A stretch of DNA of 64,000 nucleotides from Demequina mangrovi (lineage in GTDB: Bacteria > Actinomycetota > Actinomycetes > Actinomycetales > Demequinaceae). The notes under the pieces were generated by a model, which worked only from the letters and a program-made list of their open reading frames with translations, searched no databases and had not been told where the DNA came from. The stretch spans positions 55,850 through 119,849 of the forward strand of contig NZ_BBLU01000003.1 in the NCBI RefSeq assembly GCF_000759715.1. The letters run 5' to 3'. The translations under genes and the position numbers were made by a program. Below, piece by piece: positions 27,473-35,908 of the stretch; within the stretch, counting starts at the first letter, position 1, and each line of letters begins with the position of its first letter.

Positions 27473-28171
27473 TTAGGCGTCGACCTTGGCCGTGGCGTCG
27501 AGCGGGATACCCGGGCCCTGCGTCGCGGAGAGCGACGCCTTGATGATGTAGCGACCCTTCGACGCGGACGGCTTCGAGCGGAGCACCTCGTCCAGGACGG
27601 CCTGGTAGTTCTCGAGGAGCTTCTCGTCGCCGAACGACGCCTTGCCCAGCACGGTGTGCAGGTTGGCGTGCTTGTCGACGCGGAACTCGATCTTTCCGCC
27701 CTTGATGTCCGACACGGCCTTGGTGACGTCCATGGTCACGGTGCCGGTCTTGGGGTTCGGCATGAGGCCGCGGGGGCCGAGCACGCGGCCCAGGCGACCG
27801 ACCTTGCCCATGAGGTCGGGGGTGGCGACGACGGCGTCGAAGTCCGAACGTCCCTCCGCGACCTCGGCGATGAGCTCGTCGCCACCGACGATGTCGGCGC
27901 CCGCCTCGCGGGCGGCCTCTGCCTTGTCACCGTTGGCGAAGACCAGGACCCTGGCGGTCTTGCCGGTGCCGTGAGGCAGGATGACGGTGGAACGGACCAT
28001 CTGGTCCGCGTGACGGGGGTCGACGCCGAGCTTGAAGACGACGTCGATGGTCGAGTCGGTCTTCTTCGAAGCGGTCTTCTGCGCGAGACGGAGGGCCTCG
28101 AGCGGCGTGTAGAGCTGGCTGCGGTCGACGAGCTGGGCTGCGTCGCGGTAAGCCTTGGAGCGCTTGGTCAT
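27473..28171 (-). CDS. rplA: 50S ribosomal protein L1
   Basis: L1 (232 aa from the chosen ATG) forms the mobile stalk at the E site and represses rplKA in E. coli. The start [20 protein letters not shown] is chosen by homology and an upstream purine-rich site; the frame is open to 28222. [20 protein letters not shown] and [20 protein letters not shown] are clear signatures. Confidence 0.97.
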   Translation of the reverse strand: MTKRSKAYRDAAQLVDRSQLYTPLEALRLAQKTASKKTDSTIDVVFKLGVDPRHADQMVRSTVILPHGTGKTARVLVFANGDKAEAAREAGADIVGGDELIAEVAEGRSDFDAVVATPDLMGKVGRLGRVLGPRGLMPNPKTGTVTMDVTKAVSDIKGGKIEFRVDKHANLHTVLGKASFGDEKLLENYQAVLDEVLRSKPSASKGRYIIKASLSATQGPGIPLDATAKVDA

Positions 28172-28236
28172 CTGCGATCTTCCTTTGCAGTGCGTGGTGA
28201 CGGGCCAGCGCGGCCCTCCCACTGGGGTGGTGGTCC

Positions 28237-28668
28237 TTAGGAGACCGTGATGCCCATGGAGCGGGCGGTGCCGGCGATGATCTTCGCAGCGGCGTCGATG
28301 TCGTTGGCGTTGAGGTCGGCCATCTTGGTCTCGGCGATCTCGCGCACCTGGGCCTCGGTCAGGTTGCCGACCTTGGTGGTGTGCGGGGTGCCGGAGCCCT
28401 TGGGGACGCCTGCGGCCTTCTTGATGAGCTCTGCGGCCGGCGGCGTCTTGAGCACGAACGTGAACGAGCGGTCCTCGTACACGGTGATCTCGACGGGCAC
28501 GACGTTGCCACGCTGCGACTCGGTCGCGGCGTTGTACGCCTTGCAGAACTCCATGATGTTGACGCCGTGCTGACCGAGCGCCGGACCGACCGGCGGGGCA
28601 GGGTTGGCGGCGCCGGCCTGGATCTGGAGCTTGATCAGCCCAGAGACCTTCTTCTTCGCGGGTGCCAT
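28237..28668 (-). CDS. rplK: 50S ribosomal protein L11
   Basis: L11 (143 aa) forms the GTPase-associated centre and is the target region of thiopeptides. The segment [20 protein letters not shown], which carries the flexible proline switch, and the C-terminal rRNA-binding domain ending in [16 protein letters not shown] are complete. It lies between nusG and rplA. Confidence 0.97.
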   Translation of the reverse strand: MAPAKKKVSGLIKLQIQAGAANPAPPVGPALGQHGVNIMEFCKAYNAATESQRGNVVPVEITVYEDRSFTFVLKTPPAAELIKKAAGVPKGSGTPHTTKVGNLTEAQVREIAETKMADLNANDIDAAAKIIAGTARSMGITVS

Positions 28669-28727
28669 GTTGGGTCCTTACTTTCTTGCCTGTGCGGCTT
28701 GGCGGCCGCGGGTAGCGCTGTCGCGCG

Positions 28728-29423
28728 TCAGATCTTGGTGACCTGCGTGAACGACAGCTCGACCGGGGTCTCCCGGCCGAAGATCGAGACGAGCACGTGG
28801 AGCTTCTGGCTCTCAGCCGAGATCTCCGAGATCGTGCCCGGGAGGGTCGCGAACGGGCCGTCGATGACGGTGACCGACTCGCCGACCTCGAACTCCACCT
28901 CGACGGGGGTCTGCGGTGCCGCGGACTCCTCGGCGGCCGCCGCCTCGGCGACCTCCTTCGGAGCGAGCATCGAGTAGACCTCGTCGACGGTGAGCGGGAC
29001 GGGGTTGTGGGCGTGGCCGACGAAGCCGGTCACACCCGGGGTGTTGCGCACGGCGCCCCAGGACTCGTCCGTGAGGTACATGCGCACCAGCACGTATCCG
29101 GGCATCCGGACACGCGTGACGAGCTTGCGCTGGCCGCCCTTGATCTCGGCGACCTCCTCCATCGGAACCTCGACACCGAAGATGTAGTCCTCCATGTGGA
29201 GGCTCTCGATGCGGTGCTCGATGGCCTGCTTGACGCGCTTCTCGTGGCCCGAGTAGCTGTGCACGACGAACCAGTCGCCCTCGAGGGTGCGCAGGCGCGC
29301 CTTGAACTCGGCGACCGGGTCGGCCGGCGCCTCGTCGATGGCAGGCATGGTCGCATCGTCCTCGACGACGGCCTCAGGCTCGACGCCCTCGACCATGGTC
29401 TCGTCCACGTTCTCGTCGCTCAT
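28728..29423 (-). CDS. nusG: Transcription elongation/antitermination factor NusG
   Basis: NusG (231 aa) binds RNA polymerase through its NGN domain and links it to Rho or the ribosome through its KOW domain. After an acidic N-terminal tail of about 50 residues, as in other actinobacteria, the NGN domain begins at [20 protein letters not shown]. The KOW domain follows ([20 protein letters not shown]). The ATG at 29421-29423 is preferred over an adjacent GTG because of its spacing to GGGGAG. Confidence 0.96.
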   Translation of the reverse strand: MSDENVDETMVEGVEPEAVVEDDATMPAIDEAPADPVAEFKARLRTLEGDWFVVHSYSGHEKRVKQAIEHRIESLHMEDYIFGVEVPMEEVAEIKGGQRKLVTRVRMPGYVLVRMYLTDESWGAVRNTPGVTGFVGHAHNPVPLTVDEVYSMLAPKEVAEAAAAEESAAPQTPVEVEFEVGESVTVIDGPFATLPGTISEISAESQKLHVLVSIFGRETPVELSFTQVTKI

Positions 29424-29445
29424 CACTACTCCCCTAGGGGCGGCC

Positions 29446-29703
29446 TCAGCCGCCGAACACCTTCTGCGAGATCCAGCCGAACGAGACGTCCAGCACGAAC
29501 ACCAGGGCCATCATCACGGCCACGAAGCCGAGGACGATCCAGATGTAGCGGATCAGCTCCTGGCGCGTGGGGGTGACCACACGACGAAGCTCGGAGATGA
29601 CCTGGCGCACGAAGAGCACGATGCGTCCGAAGATGTTCAGACCCTCGCGCGTCTCGTGCCGCGGGTCCTTCTCTCCGGAATCCGTCACGGCAGATTCGCT
29701 CAC
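29446..29703 (-). CDS. secE: Preprotein translocase subunit SecE
   Basis: SecE (85 aa) clamps the SecY channel. The amphipathic helix ([20 protein letters not shown]) and the single membrane segment ([20 protein letters not shown]) are in the conserved order, with PTRQEL matching the family. It lies between tRNA-Trp and nusG. Confidence 0.95.
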   Translation of the reverse strand: MSESAVTDSGEKDPRHETREGLNIFGRIVLFVRQVISELRRVVTPTRQELIRYIWIVLGFVAVMMALVFVLDVSFGWISQKVFGG

Positions 29704-29753
29704 CGAAAAGTCCTTCTCTCTGGATTGCGCTCGCGGGAGATTCCCGCGTTACG

Positions 29754-29826
29754 CAGGGTAGGAGGGACTCGAACCCCCAACCGTCGGTTTTGGAGACCGA
29801 TGCGCTACCAATTGCGCCACTACCCT
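29754..29826 (-). tRNA. tRNA-Trp (anticodon CCA)
   Basis: The minus strand folds with the acceptor AGGGTAG/CTACCCT, an anticodon loop CTCCAAA and the T arm GTTCGAGT. The length is 73 nt with discriminator G. The 3' CCA is not encoded. Its place directly before secE-nusG is conserved in actinobacteria. Confidence 0.97.
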
Positions 29827-30013
29827 TCGGGGGGTTGGGCCCCCGCGGCTCCTTCGTTCGCCATTCCGGCTCGCCCCGAGGGCGCGAACCAGCCTGACGA
29901 ATGTCAATCGCCGACGTCACATGTTACGCGGTTCCGGGCGAGAAGTCGAACCCGGGTCCTTCACGGCATCGTCGCCGCCTGCATGAACGCCAGAACAGCC
30001 TACCCGATCCCCT
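29827..30013. other. Gap before the inverted-repeat unit
   Basis: This stretch holds the upstream region of tRNA-Trp. A TTGACA hexamer is visible on the minus strand at about 29899-29904 without a convincing -10 at standard spacing. No gene, RNA or repeat is recognisable. Confidence 0.4.
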
Positions 30014-30037
30014 CGATTCCCAATGACAAGAGTGACA
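30014..30037 (+). repeat. Left inverted end of the DUF559 unit
   Basis: The sequence is CGATTCCCAATGACA followed by AGA and GTGACA. The first 15 bases are identical to the inverse of the right end. Confidence 0.7.
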
Positions 30038-30145
30038 GGTGGGGACATGAGGGTGCCGGCAGCGGGGACGGGACGTCGCCTCCACAGCGGCAGGCGCACC
30101 GCGCCGACCGGCCCAGGCTGCCGCCGTCGCCGGTGATCGCCCGCC

Positions 30146-31093
30146 TCAGGACCGCCGCGAGCGCTCGTACGCGGCGAGCTGCACACGCACCTCAGCCGTC
30201 GTCCGGCCCGGTTGGTCGCGCACGGTCGCATACGGGATCCGGACGCGCGGGATCCCTGCCGCGGCGAGGACGGCATCGCGCCGCGCGTCCTCGGCCTGCG
30301 CCTCAGGCGACGAGTGATAGGTCTCCCCGTCCACCTCGACCACGACACGGTCGTCGACCAGAAGGTCGACGTGGCCGACGCCCCGGATCGGTGCCTGCGA
30401 GACGACCGCGAACCCGGCCTCCCTCAGCTCGAGGCGCGCGAGCGTCTCGCCCGGCGACTGCGACAGCGCGTCGGCGTGCGCCGCGAGCCAGGCGCGCCTT
30501 CGAGGGCCCGTGCCCGTCAGCGCCCACAGGTCGCCGATGCGGACGAGGCCCCGGTTGAGCGCCGCATCGACGACGGTCAGCTGCGGGGCGGGCCCCACGC
30601 AGGCACCCAGGTGGTCGATCAGGGTCGCGGCATCGACGCACAGCGCGTCGACCCCGTGGCGGAGTGCGCGAGGTAGACGATGCACCGTGGTGGGGACCTT
30701 GAGGCGCCTGTCCCCGCGCACGATCCCACGGTCCCATGGCACCGCGACGTGCAGACCGCCGGAGGGGACGAGGGCCGGAAGGTCCATGGCGACAGCCGCC
30801 GAGATGCAGGTCAGCTGGGCGGACATGACCCGCGCGCGGACGGCGGCGTAGGGCGCATCGGGCAGGGCGTAGCACCCGCGGTGCGGCCTCGTGAGCGAGC
30901 CGGCGCGCACGGCGTCGAGCAGCTGCGGGTCGGTAAGACCTCGCCGCAGCAGTTGTCCGCGGCGCGCACACCCGCCCAGCGCGGCGACAGCTTCGACCGG
31001 ATCCATCGCTCCAGCGTCGCGAGGGCTGCGCACCGACGCCTCGCGAACCCTCCGCGGGTGGACGGCCCCGGCGTGCGCAGGTACCGCGGACAT
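30146..31093 (-). CDS. AbiEi-like winged-helix protein with C-terminal DUF559 (Vsr-like) nuclease domain
   Basis: The protein has 315 residues from the ATG at 31091-31093; an ATG at 31004-31006 ([12 protein letters not shown]) is an equally possible start. Residues about 30-75 resemble the winged-helix of AbiEi-type antitoxins ([20 protein letters not shown]). The C-terminal 100 residues match DUF559, a branch of the PD-(D/E)xK fold related to very-short-patch repair nucleases: [20 protein letters not shown], then [18 protein letters not shown]. The acidic residues of the putative metal site are present. Such solitary genes are common and variable in actinobacteria, with no settled function. 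No AbiEii toxin gene is next to it. It lies inside inverted repeats that also occur alone elsewhere. Confidence 0.85.
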   Translation of the reverse strand: MSAVPAHAGAVHPRRVREASVRSPRDAGAMDPVEAVAALGGCARRGQLLRRGLTDPQLLDAVRAGSLTRPHRGCYALPDAPYAAVRARVMSAQLTCISAAVAMDLPALVPSGGLHVAVPWDRGIVRGDRRLKVPTTVHRLPRALRHGVDALCVDAATLIDHLGACVGPAPQLTVVDAALNRGLVRIGDLWALTGTGPRRRAWLAAHADALSQSPGETLARLELREAGFAVVSQAPIRGVGHVDLLVDDRVVVEVDGETYHSSPEAQAEDARRDAVLAAAGIPRVRIPYATVRDQPGRTTAEVRVQLAAYERSRRS

Positions 31094-31193
31094 CGGCGCG
31101 CGCCTGCGGTGAGGCCGCGCGCCGACCGCCAGCGGCTCGCGGGCAGCGACCGCGTAGGAGGCGCCGCCGCCCGCCTACCCACCCCGTCACATG

Positions 31194-31217
31194 TGTCACA
31201 TCTGTCATTGGGAATCG
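31194..31217 (-). repeat. Right inverted end of the DUF559 unit
   Basis: Read on the minus strand it is CGATTCCCAATGACA, GAT, GTGACA. A further box, GTGAC, follows inside the unit, upstream of the DUF559 gene, so it may also be its control region. Confidence 0.7.
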
Positions 31218-31233
31218 TGCGGCAGGTGGAAGA

Positions 31234-32445
31234 ATGGCCGGCATGAAGCCCTCTCGTCGCGTTTCCGCTCGTCTCGGCGCCATCGCGCCGTCCGCCACCC
31301 TCGCCGTCGACTCCAAGGCGAAGGCGCTCAAGGCCGCCGGCCGTCCCGTGATCGGGTTCGGCGCCGGAGAGCCCGACTTCCCCACGCCCGACTTCATCGT
31401 CGAGGCGGCCGCCGCGGCCACGCGCGACCCGAGGAACCACCGGTACACGCCCGCGACGGGCCTGCCCGAGCTGAAGAAGGCCATCGCCGAGAAGACGCTG
31501 CGCGACTCCGGCTACGAGATCGACCCCGCGAACGTCATCGTCACCAACGGCGGCAAGCAGGCCGTGTTCCAGGCCTTCGCCGCGATCGTCGACCCGGGCG
31601 ACGAGGTGCTCCTCCCCGCGCCCTACTGGACCACCTACCCCGAGGCGATCGCGCTCGCCGGCGGCACCCCGGTCGAGGTCTTCGCGGGCGCCGACCAGGA
31701 CTACCTCGTCACGGTCGAGCAGCTCGAGGCCGCGCGCACCGAGAACACCAAGGCGCTGCTCTTCTGCAGCCCTTCCAACCCGACCGGCGCCGTCTACTCC
31801 GAGGAGCAGACCAAGGCCATCGGCGAGTGGGCGCTCGAGCACGGCATCTGGGTCCTCACCGACGAGATCTACGAGCACCTCCTCTACGACGACGCGCAGT
31901 TCACGCCCATCGTCCGCGCGGTGCCCGAGCTCGCGGACCAGACCATCGTGCTCAACGGCGTCGCCAAGACGTACGCGATGACCGGCTGGCGCGTGGGCTG
32001 GATGATCTCCCCCGCCGACGTCACCAAGGCCGCCGCGAACTTCCAGTCGCACCTCACCAGCAATGTCGCGAACGTCAGCCAGCGGGCCGCCATCGCGGCG
32101 CTCGAGGGCGGCCTCGAGGAGGTCCACGCGATGCGCGCGGCCTTCGACCGCCGCCGCCGGACGATGGTCGACATGCTCCGCGAGATCGACGGCGTGGTCT
32201 GCCCGACCCCGAAGGGCGCGTTCTACGCCTACCCGAGCGTCGAGGGCCTCATCGGCCGCACGGTCGGCGGCGTGGAGATCACCTCCTCCGCGGACCTCGC
32301 GGGCGTGATCCTCGAGCAGGCCGAGGTGGCCGTGGTCCCGGGCGAGGCCTTCGGCCCGTCGGGCTTCATGCGCCTCAGCTACGCGCTCGGCGACGAGGAC
32401 CTGGTCGAGGGCGTCACCCGCATCCAGAAGCTGCTCGCCTCCTAG
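31234..32445 (+). CDS. aspC: Aspartate aminotransferase (class I/II, PLP)
   Basis: The enzyme (403 aa) exchanges amino groups between aspartate and 2-oxoglutarate in the cytoplasm. [26 protein letters not shown] and the PLP-binding lysine (about K245) in [16 protein letters not shown] fit the subgroup Ib enzymes of Gram-positive bacteria. The ATG at 31234 follows a GGTGGAAG site; an ATG three codons inside is an alternative. A gene of this kind next to tRNA-Trp-secE-nusG is common in actinobacteria. A prephenate or tyrosine preference cannot be excluded. Confidence 0.9.
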   Translation: MAGMKPSRRVSARLGAIAPSATLAVDSKAKALKAAGRPVIGFGAGEPDFPTPDFIVEAAAAATRDPRNHRYTPATGLPELKKAIAEKTLRDSGYEIDPANVIVTNGGKQAVFQAFAAIVDPGDEVLLPAPYWTTYPEAIALAGGTPVEVFAGADQDYLVTVEQLEAARTENTKALLFCSPSNPTGAVYSEEQTKAIGEWALEHGIWVLTDEIYEHLLYDDAQFTPIVRAVPELADQTIVLNGVAKTYAMTGWRVGWMISPADVTKAAANFQSHLTSNVANVSQRAAIAALEGGLEEVHAMRAAFDRRRRTMVDMLREIDGVVCPTPKGAFYAYPSVEGLIGRTVGGVEITSSADLAGVILEQAEVAVVPGEAFGPSGFMRLSYALGDEDLVEGVTRIQKLLAS

Positions 32446-32467
32446 GCGACACCGCAGCGCGACCCGA

Positions 32468-32505
32468 GGGCCGCATCGTCCATCCGGACGATGCGGCCCT
32501 TTCGT
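32468..32505 (+). terminator. Terminator after aspC
   Basis: GGGCCGCATCGTCC and GGACGATGCGGCCC form a perfect 14-bp stem around ATCC and are followed by TTTCGTCC. The centre carries the CGTCC-N4-GGACG pattern discussed for the kinase regulon. Confidence 0.85.
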
Positions 32506-32539
32506 CCTTCGGACGGAGACATCCAGGGACGATGCTGGT

Positions 32540-32545
32540 TAGGCT
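32540..32545 (+). promoter_or_regulatory. -10 element for a probably leaderless ABC exporter mRNA
   Basis: TAGGCT ends 7 bases before the ATG at 32553, with no Shine-Dalgarno site between. This spacing places transcription start at or next to the start codon. The -35 region is weak. Confidence 0.5.
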
Positions 32546-32552
32546 CGACCCC

Positions 32553-33428
32553 ATGACCGCACCGGCCATCCGCATCGCGGGTCTCCACAAGCACTACGGC
32601 GACCTGCACGCCGTCGACGGCCTCGACCTCGAGATCCCTCGGGGCGAGGTCTTCGCCCTGCTCGGACCCAACGGCGCCGGCAAGTCGACCACGGTCGAGA
32701 TCCTCGAGGGCTTCCGCAAGCGCACCTCGGGCGAGGTCGAGGTGCTGGGCCTGGATCCGCAGCGCGCGCCCAAGTCGTGGCGCACCCGCGTCGGGGTGAT
32801 GCTGCAGACCACCTCGAGCGCGACGGCGCTCACTGCGAGGGAGTCGGTGTCCTACGCCGCGAGCCTCTACCCGGACCCGCGCGATGTCGACGAGACCCTC
32901 GAGGCGGTCGGGCTGACCGAGAAGGCGAACGCCAAGGCCGCCACGCTGTCGGGCGGGCAGCAGCGACGCCTCGACGTCGCGCTCGCGATCGTCGGCCGGC
33001 CCGAGCTCGTGTTCCTCGACGAGCCCACCACGGGCTTCGACCCCGAGGCGCGCCGGCACTTCTGGACCCTCATCGAGGCGATGCGGGGCGACGGCACCAC
33101 CATCGTGCTCACCACGCACTACCTCGACGAGGCCGACCGGCTCGCCGACCGCATCGGCATCATCGCGAACGGTCGCCTGGTCGCCCTCGACACCCCCGTC
33201 GGCCTGCGCCGCCGTGCCGCAGCCGCGCGGATCAGCTGGGTCGAGGACGGCGAGGAGCGCGTGGAGGAGACGGGCGCTCCGACCGCGCTCCTGCGGGAGC
33301 TGCTCGCACGCCACCCGGGCGAGATCGAGGGGCTCCAGGTGGTGCACCCGTCCCTCGAGGAGGTCTACCTGCAGCTCATCGATGACGCCTCGCATGAGGC
33401 GCGCGCTCCCGAGGAGGCGACGTCATGA
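32553..33428 (+). CDS. ABC-2 type exporter, ATP-binding protein
   Basis: The protein (291 aa) is the cytoplasmic ATPase of an export system. Walker A LLGPNGAGKSTT, signature LSGGQQRR, Walker B LVFLDEPTTGFD and the H-loop TTHYLDEA are in order. The C-terminal extension after residue 220 is typical of drug or polyketide exporters. It overlaps the permease gene by 4 bp (ATGA), so the two form one transporter. The substrate is not known; antibiotic-like compounds are a common class for this family. Confidence 0.9.
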   Translation: MTAPAIRIAGLHKHYGDLHAVDGLDLEIPRGEVFALLGPNGAGKSTTVEILEGFRKRTSGEVEVLGLDPQRAPKSWRTRVGVMLQTTSSATALTARESVSYAASLYPDPRDVDETLEAVGLTEKANAKAATLSGGQQRRLDVALAIVGRPELVFLDEPTTGFDPEARRHFWTLIEAMRGDGTTIVLTTHYLDEADRLADRIGIIANGRLVALDTPVGLRRRAAAARISWVEDGEERVEETGAPTALLRELLARHPGEIEGLQVVHPSLEEVYLQLIDDASHEARAPEEATS

Positions 33429-34246
33429 CCGCGACCACCGCAGCGCCCGCGCCCACCTGGATGTCGATGGCGCGCAGCCGCTTCGTGGTCGAGATCCGCG
33501 AGTTCGTGCGCAGCCGCGAGCAGATGGTCTTCATCTTCGCCTTCCCGATGATGCTGCTGCTGCTGTTCGGCTCGGTGTTCGGCGACCAGGTGATCTCGGG
33601 CGACGTGACGTTCGCGCAGTACTTCCTGCCGGGCATGATCGCCTCGGGCATCCTCAACACGGGCTTCCAGTCGCTCGCGATGTCGATCGCCATCGATCGC
33701 GACGAGGACATCCTCAAGCGGGTCTACGCCACACCCCTGCCCGCGACCGCGTTCTTCGCAGCGAAGATCGCGCAGGTGATCGCGGTGACCGTGGTGCAGC
33801 TCGCGATCCTCATCGCGATCGGCGTGGTGCTGTACGACGCCCAGCTGCCCGACGGCGCCGAGGGCTGGTGGATCTTCACGTGGGTCTTCCTGCTCGGCAC
33901 GGCGGCATCGACCACGCTCGGCATCGCGATGTCCTCGCTGCTGCGCAACGCGAAGGCGGGCTCGGCCGTGGTGACGCCCATCGTCCTGATCCTGCAGTTC
34001 ACCTCGGGCGTGTTCCTCGTCTACACCCAGATCCCCGTGTTCCTGCAGCACTTCGCCGCGGTGTTCCCGCTCAAGTGGCTGGCGCAGGGCATGCGCTCGG
34101 TGTTCCTGCCCGAGAGCTTCGAGGCGGCCGAGGCGTCGGGCTCATGGCAGCACCCGGCCACGGCGATCGTGCTCGCGCTGTGGGTGATCGTGGGGCTGGT
34201 GCTCGCGGTGCGCACCTTCCGGTGGACGCGGCACGACGACAACTAG
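33425..34246 (+). CDS. ABC-2 type exporter, permease protein
   Basis: The membrane subunit (273 aa) has about six hydrophobic segments, beginning with MVFIFAFPMMLLLLFGSVFG, and the family motif around NAKAGSAVVTPIVLILQFTS and GVFL. It pairs with the ATPase encoded just upstream. Its stop overlaps the end of a convergent small gene by 4 bp. Substrate unknown. Confidence 0.88.
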   Translation: MTATTAAPAPTWMSMARSRFVVEIREFVRSREQMVFIFAFPMMLLLLFGSVFGDQVISGDVTFAQYFLPGMIASGILNTGFQSLAMSIAIDRDEDILKRVYATPLPATAFFAAKIAQVIAVTVVQLAILIAIGVVLYDAQLPDGAEGWWIFTWVFLLGTAASTTLGIAMSSLLRNAKAGSAVVTPIVLILQFTSGVFLVYTQIPVFLQHFAAVFPLKWLAQGMRSVFLPESFEAAEASGSWQHPATAIVLALWVIVGLVLAVRTFRWTRHDDN

Positions 34247-34530
34247 CGCGTGACCTGCCGCGGCAGCGGCGAGGCGGTGCCGAGCACGACGGCGGAGCGC
34301 GCCGAGGCGCCCCGGAGGACCACGTCGGGCGCGCCGGAGACGGCCCGCGCCACCGTCGTCGCGAGGTCGATGCGGCTCGCGCGGGCGGCCGCGACCGCGG
34401 CGGACGCGGAGCGCGGCATGGCGACGATGACGGGCGGGACCCCGTCCTCGCGCCGGTAGCCGGCGGCGGTCGCACGGATGCGGACGAGGGCGTCCGCCAT
34501 CGCCTCGGCGTGTGCGCGACGCTTCCGCAT
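34243..34530 (-). CDS. Small hypothetical protein
   Basis: The 95-residue product starts at an ATG (34528-34530) with GAGGGGG seven bases upstream. It is basic at the N-terminus (MRKRRAHAEAM) and Ala, Val and Arg rich, with no membrane segment or known motif. The frame is open further upstream to 34623 without a better start site. It converges on the exporter permease gene with a 4-bp overlap. A CRP-like palindrome lies 36 bp before its start. I do not recognise a family; it is a gene mainly because of the start signal and codon bias. Confidence 0.5.
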   Translation of the reverse strand: MRKRRAHAEAMADALVRIRATAAGYRREDGVPPVIVAMPRSASAAVAAARASRIDLATTVARAVSGAPDVVLRGASARSAVVLGTASPLPRQVTR

Positions 34531-34565
34531 CGGTGACCCCCTCAGGCCGCGCGGACCCGGTCCGC

Positions 34566-34583
34566 GTGTGATGAAGATCACAC
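34566..34583. promoter_or_regulatory. CRP/GlxR-like palindrome
   Basis: GTGTGAT-GAAG-ATCACAC is a perfect inverted repeat and contains TGTGA-N6-TCACA, the consensus for CRP-family sites, including GlxR in actinobacteria. It lies between the small hypothetical gene (minus) and the kinase gene (plus), so it could act on either. Confidence 0.55.
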
Positions 34584-34619
34584 TAGCGAAGCGGGGCGCC
34601 GGTTCCAAGGGCGCGCCGC

Positions 34620-34641
34620 GCATCGTCCGCGCGGACGATGC
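34620..34641. promoter_or_regulatory. Perfect 22-bp palindrome upstream of the kinase gene
   Basis: The palindrome has arms GCATCGTCCGC and GCGGACGATGC with no gap and ends 31 bp before the kinase ATG. Its core CGTCC-N4-GGACG recurs upstream of both downstream ABC modules (36603 and 40113). It is a candidate operator for the response regulator encoded next door. Confidence 0.55.
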
Positions 34642-34672
34642 CGCGGCCGGGTCCGCGCCCTACGCTGGCCGG

Positions 34673-35908
34673 ATGGACGTCAAACCTCCTCGTTGGGGCG
34701 ACGTCGCGATCGCGGCGGCCCTCCTGGTGCTCGGCCTCATCGGCGTCGATGTGAGCGCGGACTACGGCGTCGGGGCCCGCGACCCCGACGCCGTCGGCTA
34801 CGCGCTGCTGGTGCTGCAGGTCGCCCCGCTGGCCTGGCGCCAGCGCTATCCGCGCGTGGTCGTGTGGGCCGTGCTGATCCCGTGGGTGGTGAGCGTGGGG
34901 CTCGGCTACCCCGACACCCCCGCCTCGCTCGCGATCTACCTCGCGCTCTACGGCGTCGCCGCCTACACGGCTCGCCGTCAGGCGCTCATCCACGGCGGCG
35001 CGGTGCTGGCGCTCATGCTCGCGTGGACCACCGTCGGGTTGCTGTTCACCGACTACGTGCCATGGACCTCGCTCGTCGCGGTGGCGCTCGCGGTGGTGGT
35101 GCCGATGATGATCGGCTTCGTCGACTACCGCCGCAAGGAGCGCCTCACGGAGCTCGAGCTCTCGCAGGAGCGGCGCGAGCAGGCCCAGCGGGTCGTCGCG
35201 GCGGACGCGGTGCGTGCGGAGCGGGCCCGGATCGCCCGCGAGCTCCACGACGTGGTCGCGCACGAGATCACGGTGATGACCCTCCAGGCGGAGGGCGCGC
35301 GCCGCCTCGCCCGCGACTCCGACCCGCGGGTCACGCAGGCGCTCGAGACCATCGCGGCGTCGGGCCGCACGGGCCTCACCGAGATGCAGCGCATGATCGG
35401 CGTGCTGCGCGCGACCGAGCAGGACGCCGTGGACACCGCCGAGCGCGACCGCGCGACCGCGGCGCTCGAGCCGATGCCCGCGCTGGCGACGCTCCCGGCC
35501 CTCACCCAGCAGGTCGAGGACGCCGGGCTGCCGGTGGACCTCAGCATCTCCGGCACGGCGCACGTGCCCGCCGGCGTCGAGCTGAGCGCGTACCGGGTGG
35601 TGCAGGAGGCCCTCACCAACGCCATGAAGCACGCGGGACCCGGCGCGCATGCGACCGTCACGGTCGAGCGCCTCCCCCACCAGGTGGTGGTCAGGGTCGA
35701 GGACGACGGACGCGGCGTCATCTCCGACGCGGCCCGCCAGGGCGGGGGCCACGGGCTGCGCGGCATGGGCGAGAGGGTCCACGCCCTCGGAGGCTCGCTG
35801 GAGTACGGTCCGAGACCAGGCGGCGGCTTCCGCGTGCGCGCGGTGCTGCCGTCCGGCGACGACCAGGTGGGCCAGCGGCCCGCGCAGACGGCGAAGGGCG
35901 GACGATGA
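34673..35908 (+). CDS. Two-component sensor histidine kinase, NarL-partner (HisKA_3) type
   Basis: The kinase (411 aa) has about five hydrophobic segments in residues 10-150 with very short loops, so it probably senses signals within the membrane. The phospho-accepting His (about H192) lies in RARIARELHDVVAHEITVMT, the dimerisation motif of HisKA_3 kinases. The ATPase domain shows VVQEALTNAMKHAGPGAHAT, VEDDGRGV and GHGLRGMGERVHALGG. The ATG at 34673 follows TACGCT by six bases with no Shine-Dalgarno site, so the mRNA may be leaderless. It overlaps the regulator gene by 4 bp. Confidence 0.9.
   Translation: MDVKPPRWGDVAIAAALLVLGLIGVDVSADYGVGARDPDAVGYALLVLQVAPLAWRQRYPRVVVWAVLIPWVVSVGLGYPDTPASLAIYLALYGVAAYTARRQALIHGGAVLALMLAWTTVGLLFTDYVPWTSLVAVALAVVVPMMIGFVDYRRKERLTELELSQERREQAQRVVAADAVRAERARIARELHDVVAHEITVMTLQAEGARRLARDSDPRVTQALETIAASGRTGLTEMQRMIGVLRATEQDAVDTAERDRATAALEPMPALATLPALTQQVEDAGLPVDLSISGTAHVPAGVELSAYRVVQEALTNAMKHAGPGAHATVTVERLPHQVVVRVEDDGRGVISDAARQGGGHGLRGMGERVHALGGSLEYGPRPGGGFRVRAVLPSGDDQVGQRPAQTAKGGR

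Larger units (their letters stand above)
30014..31217. mobile_element. 1.2-kb unit with 24-bp inverted ends around an AbiEi-DUF559 gene (putative mobile unit)
   Basis: The unit begins CGATTCCCAATGACA-AGA-GTGACA (30014-30037) and ends with the inverse of CGATTCCCAATGACA-GAT-GTGACA (31194-31217), so 21 of 24 end positions are identical. Its only gene is at 30146-31093. The same ends bound gene-free ~100-bp elements at 25993 and 54282. There is no known transposase and no visible target duplication, so mobility is an inference from the shared ends. It sits between tRNA-Trp and aspC. Confidence 0.45.

Noticed and set aside
30146..31093. AbiE type IV toxin-antitoxin system
   Set aside because: Only the AbiEi-like winged helix is present, fused to DUF559; no AbiEii nucleotidyltransferase gene is adjacent.
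30014..31217. A classical insertion sequence
   Set aside because: There is no DDE, HUH or serine recombinase gene and no visible target-site duplication, so it is reported only as a putative unit with shared ends.
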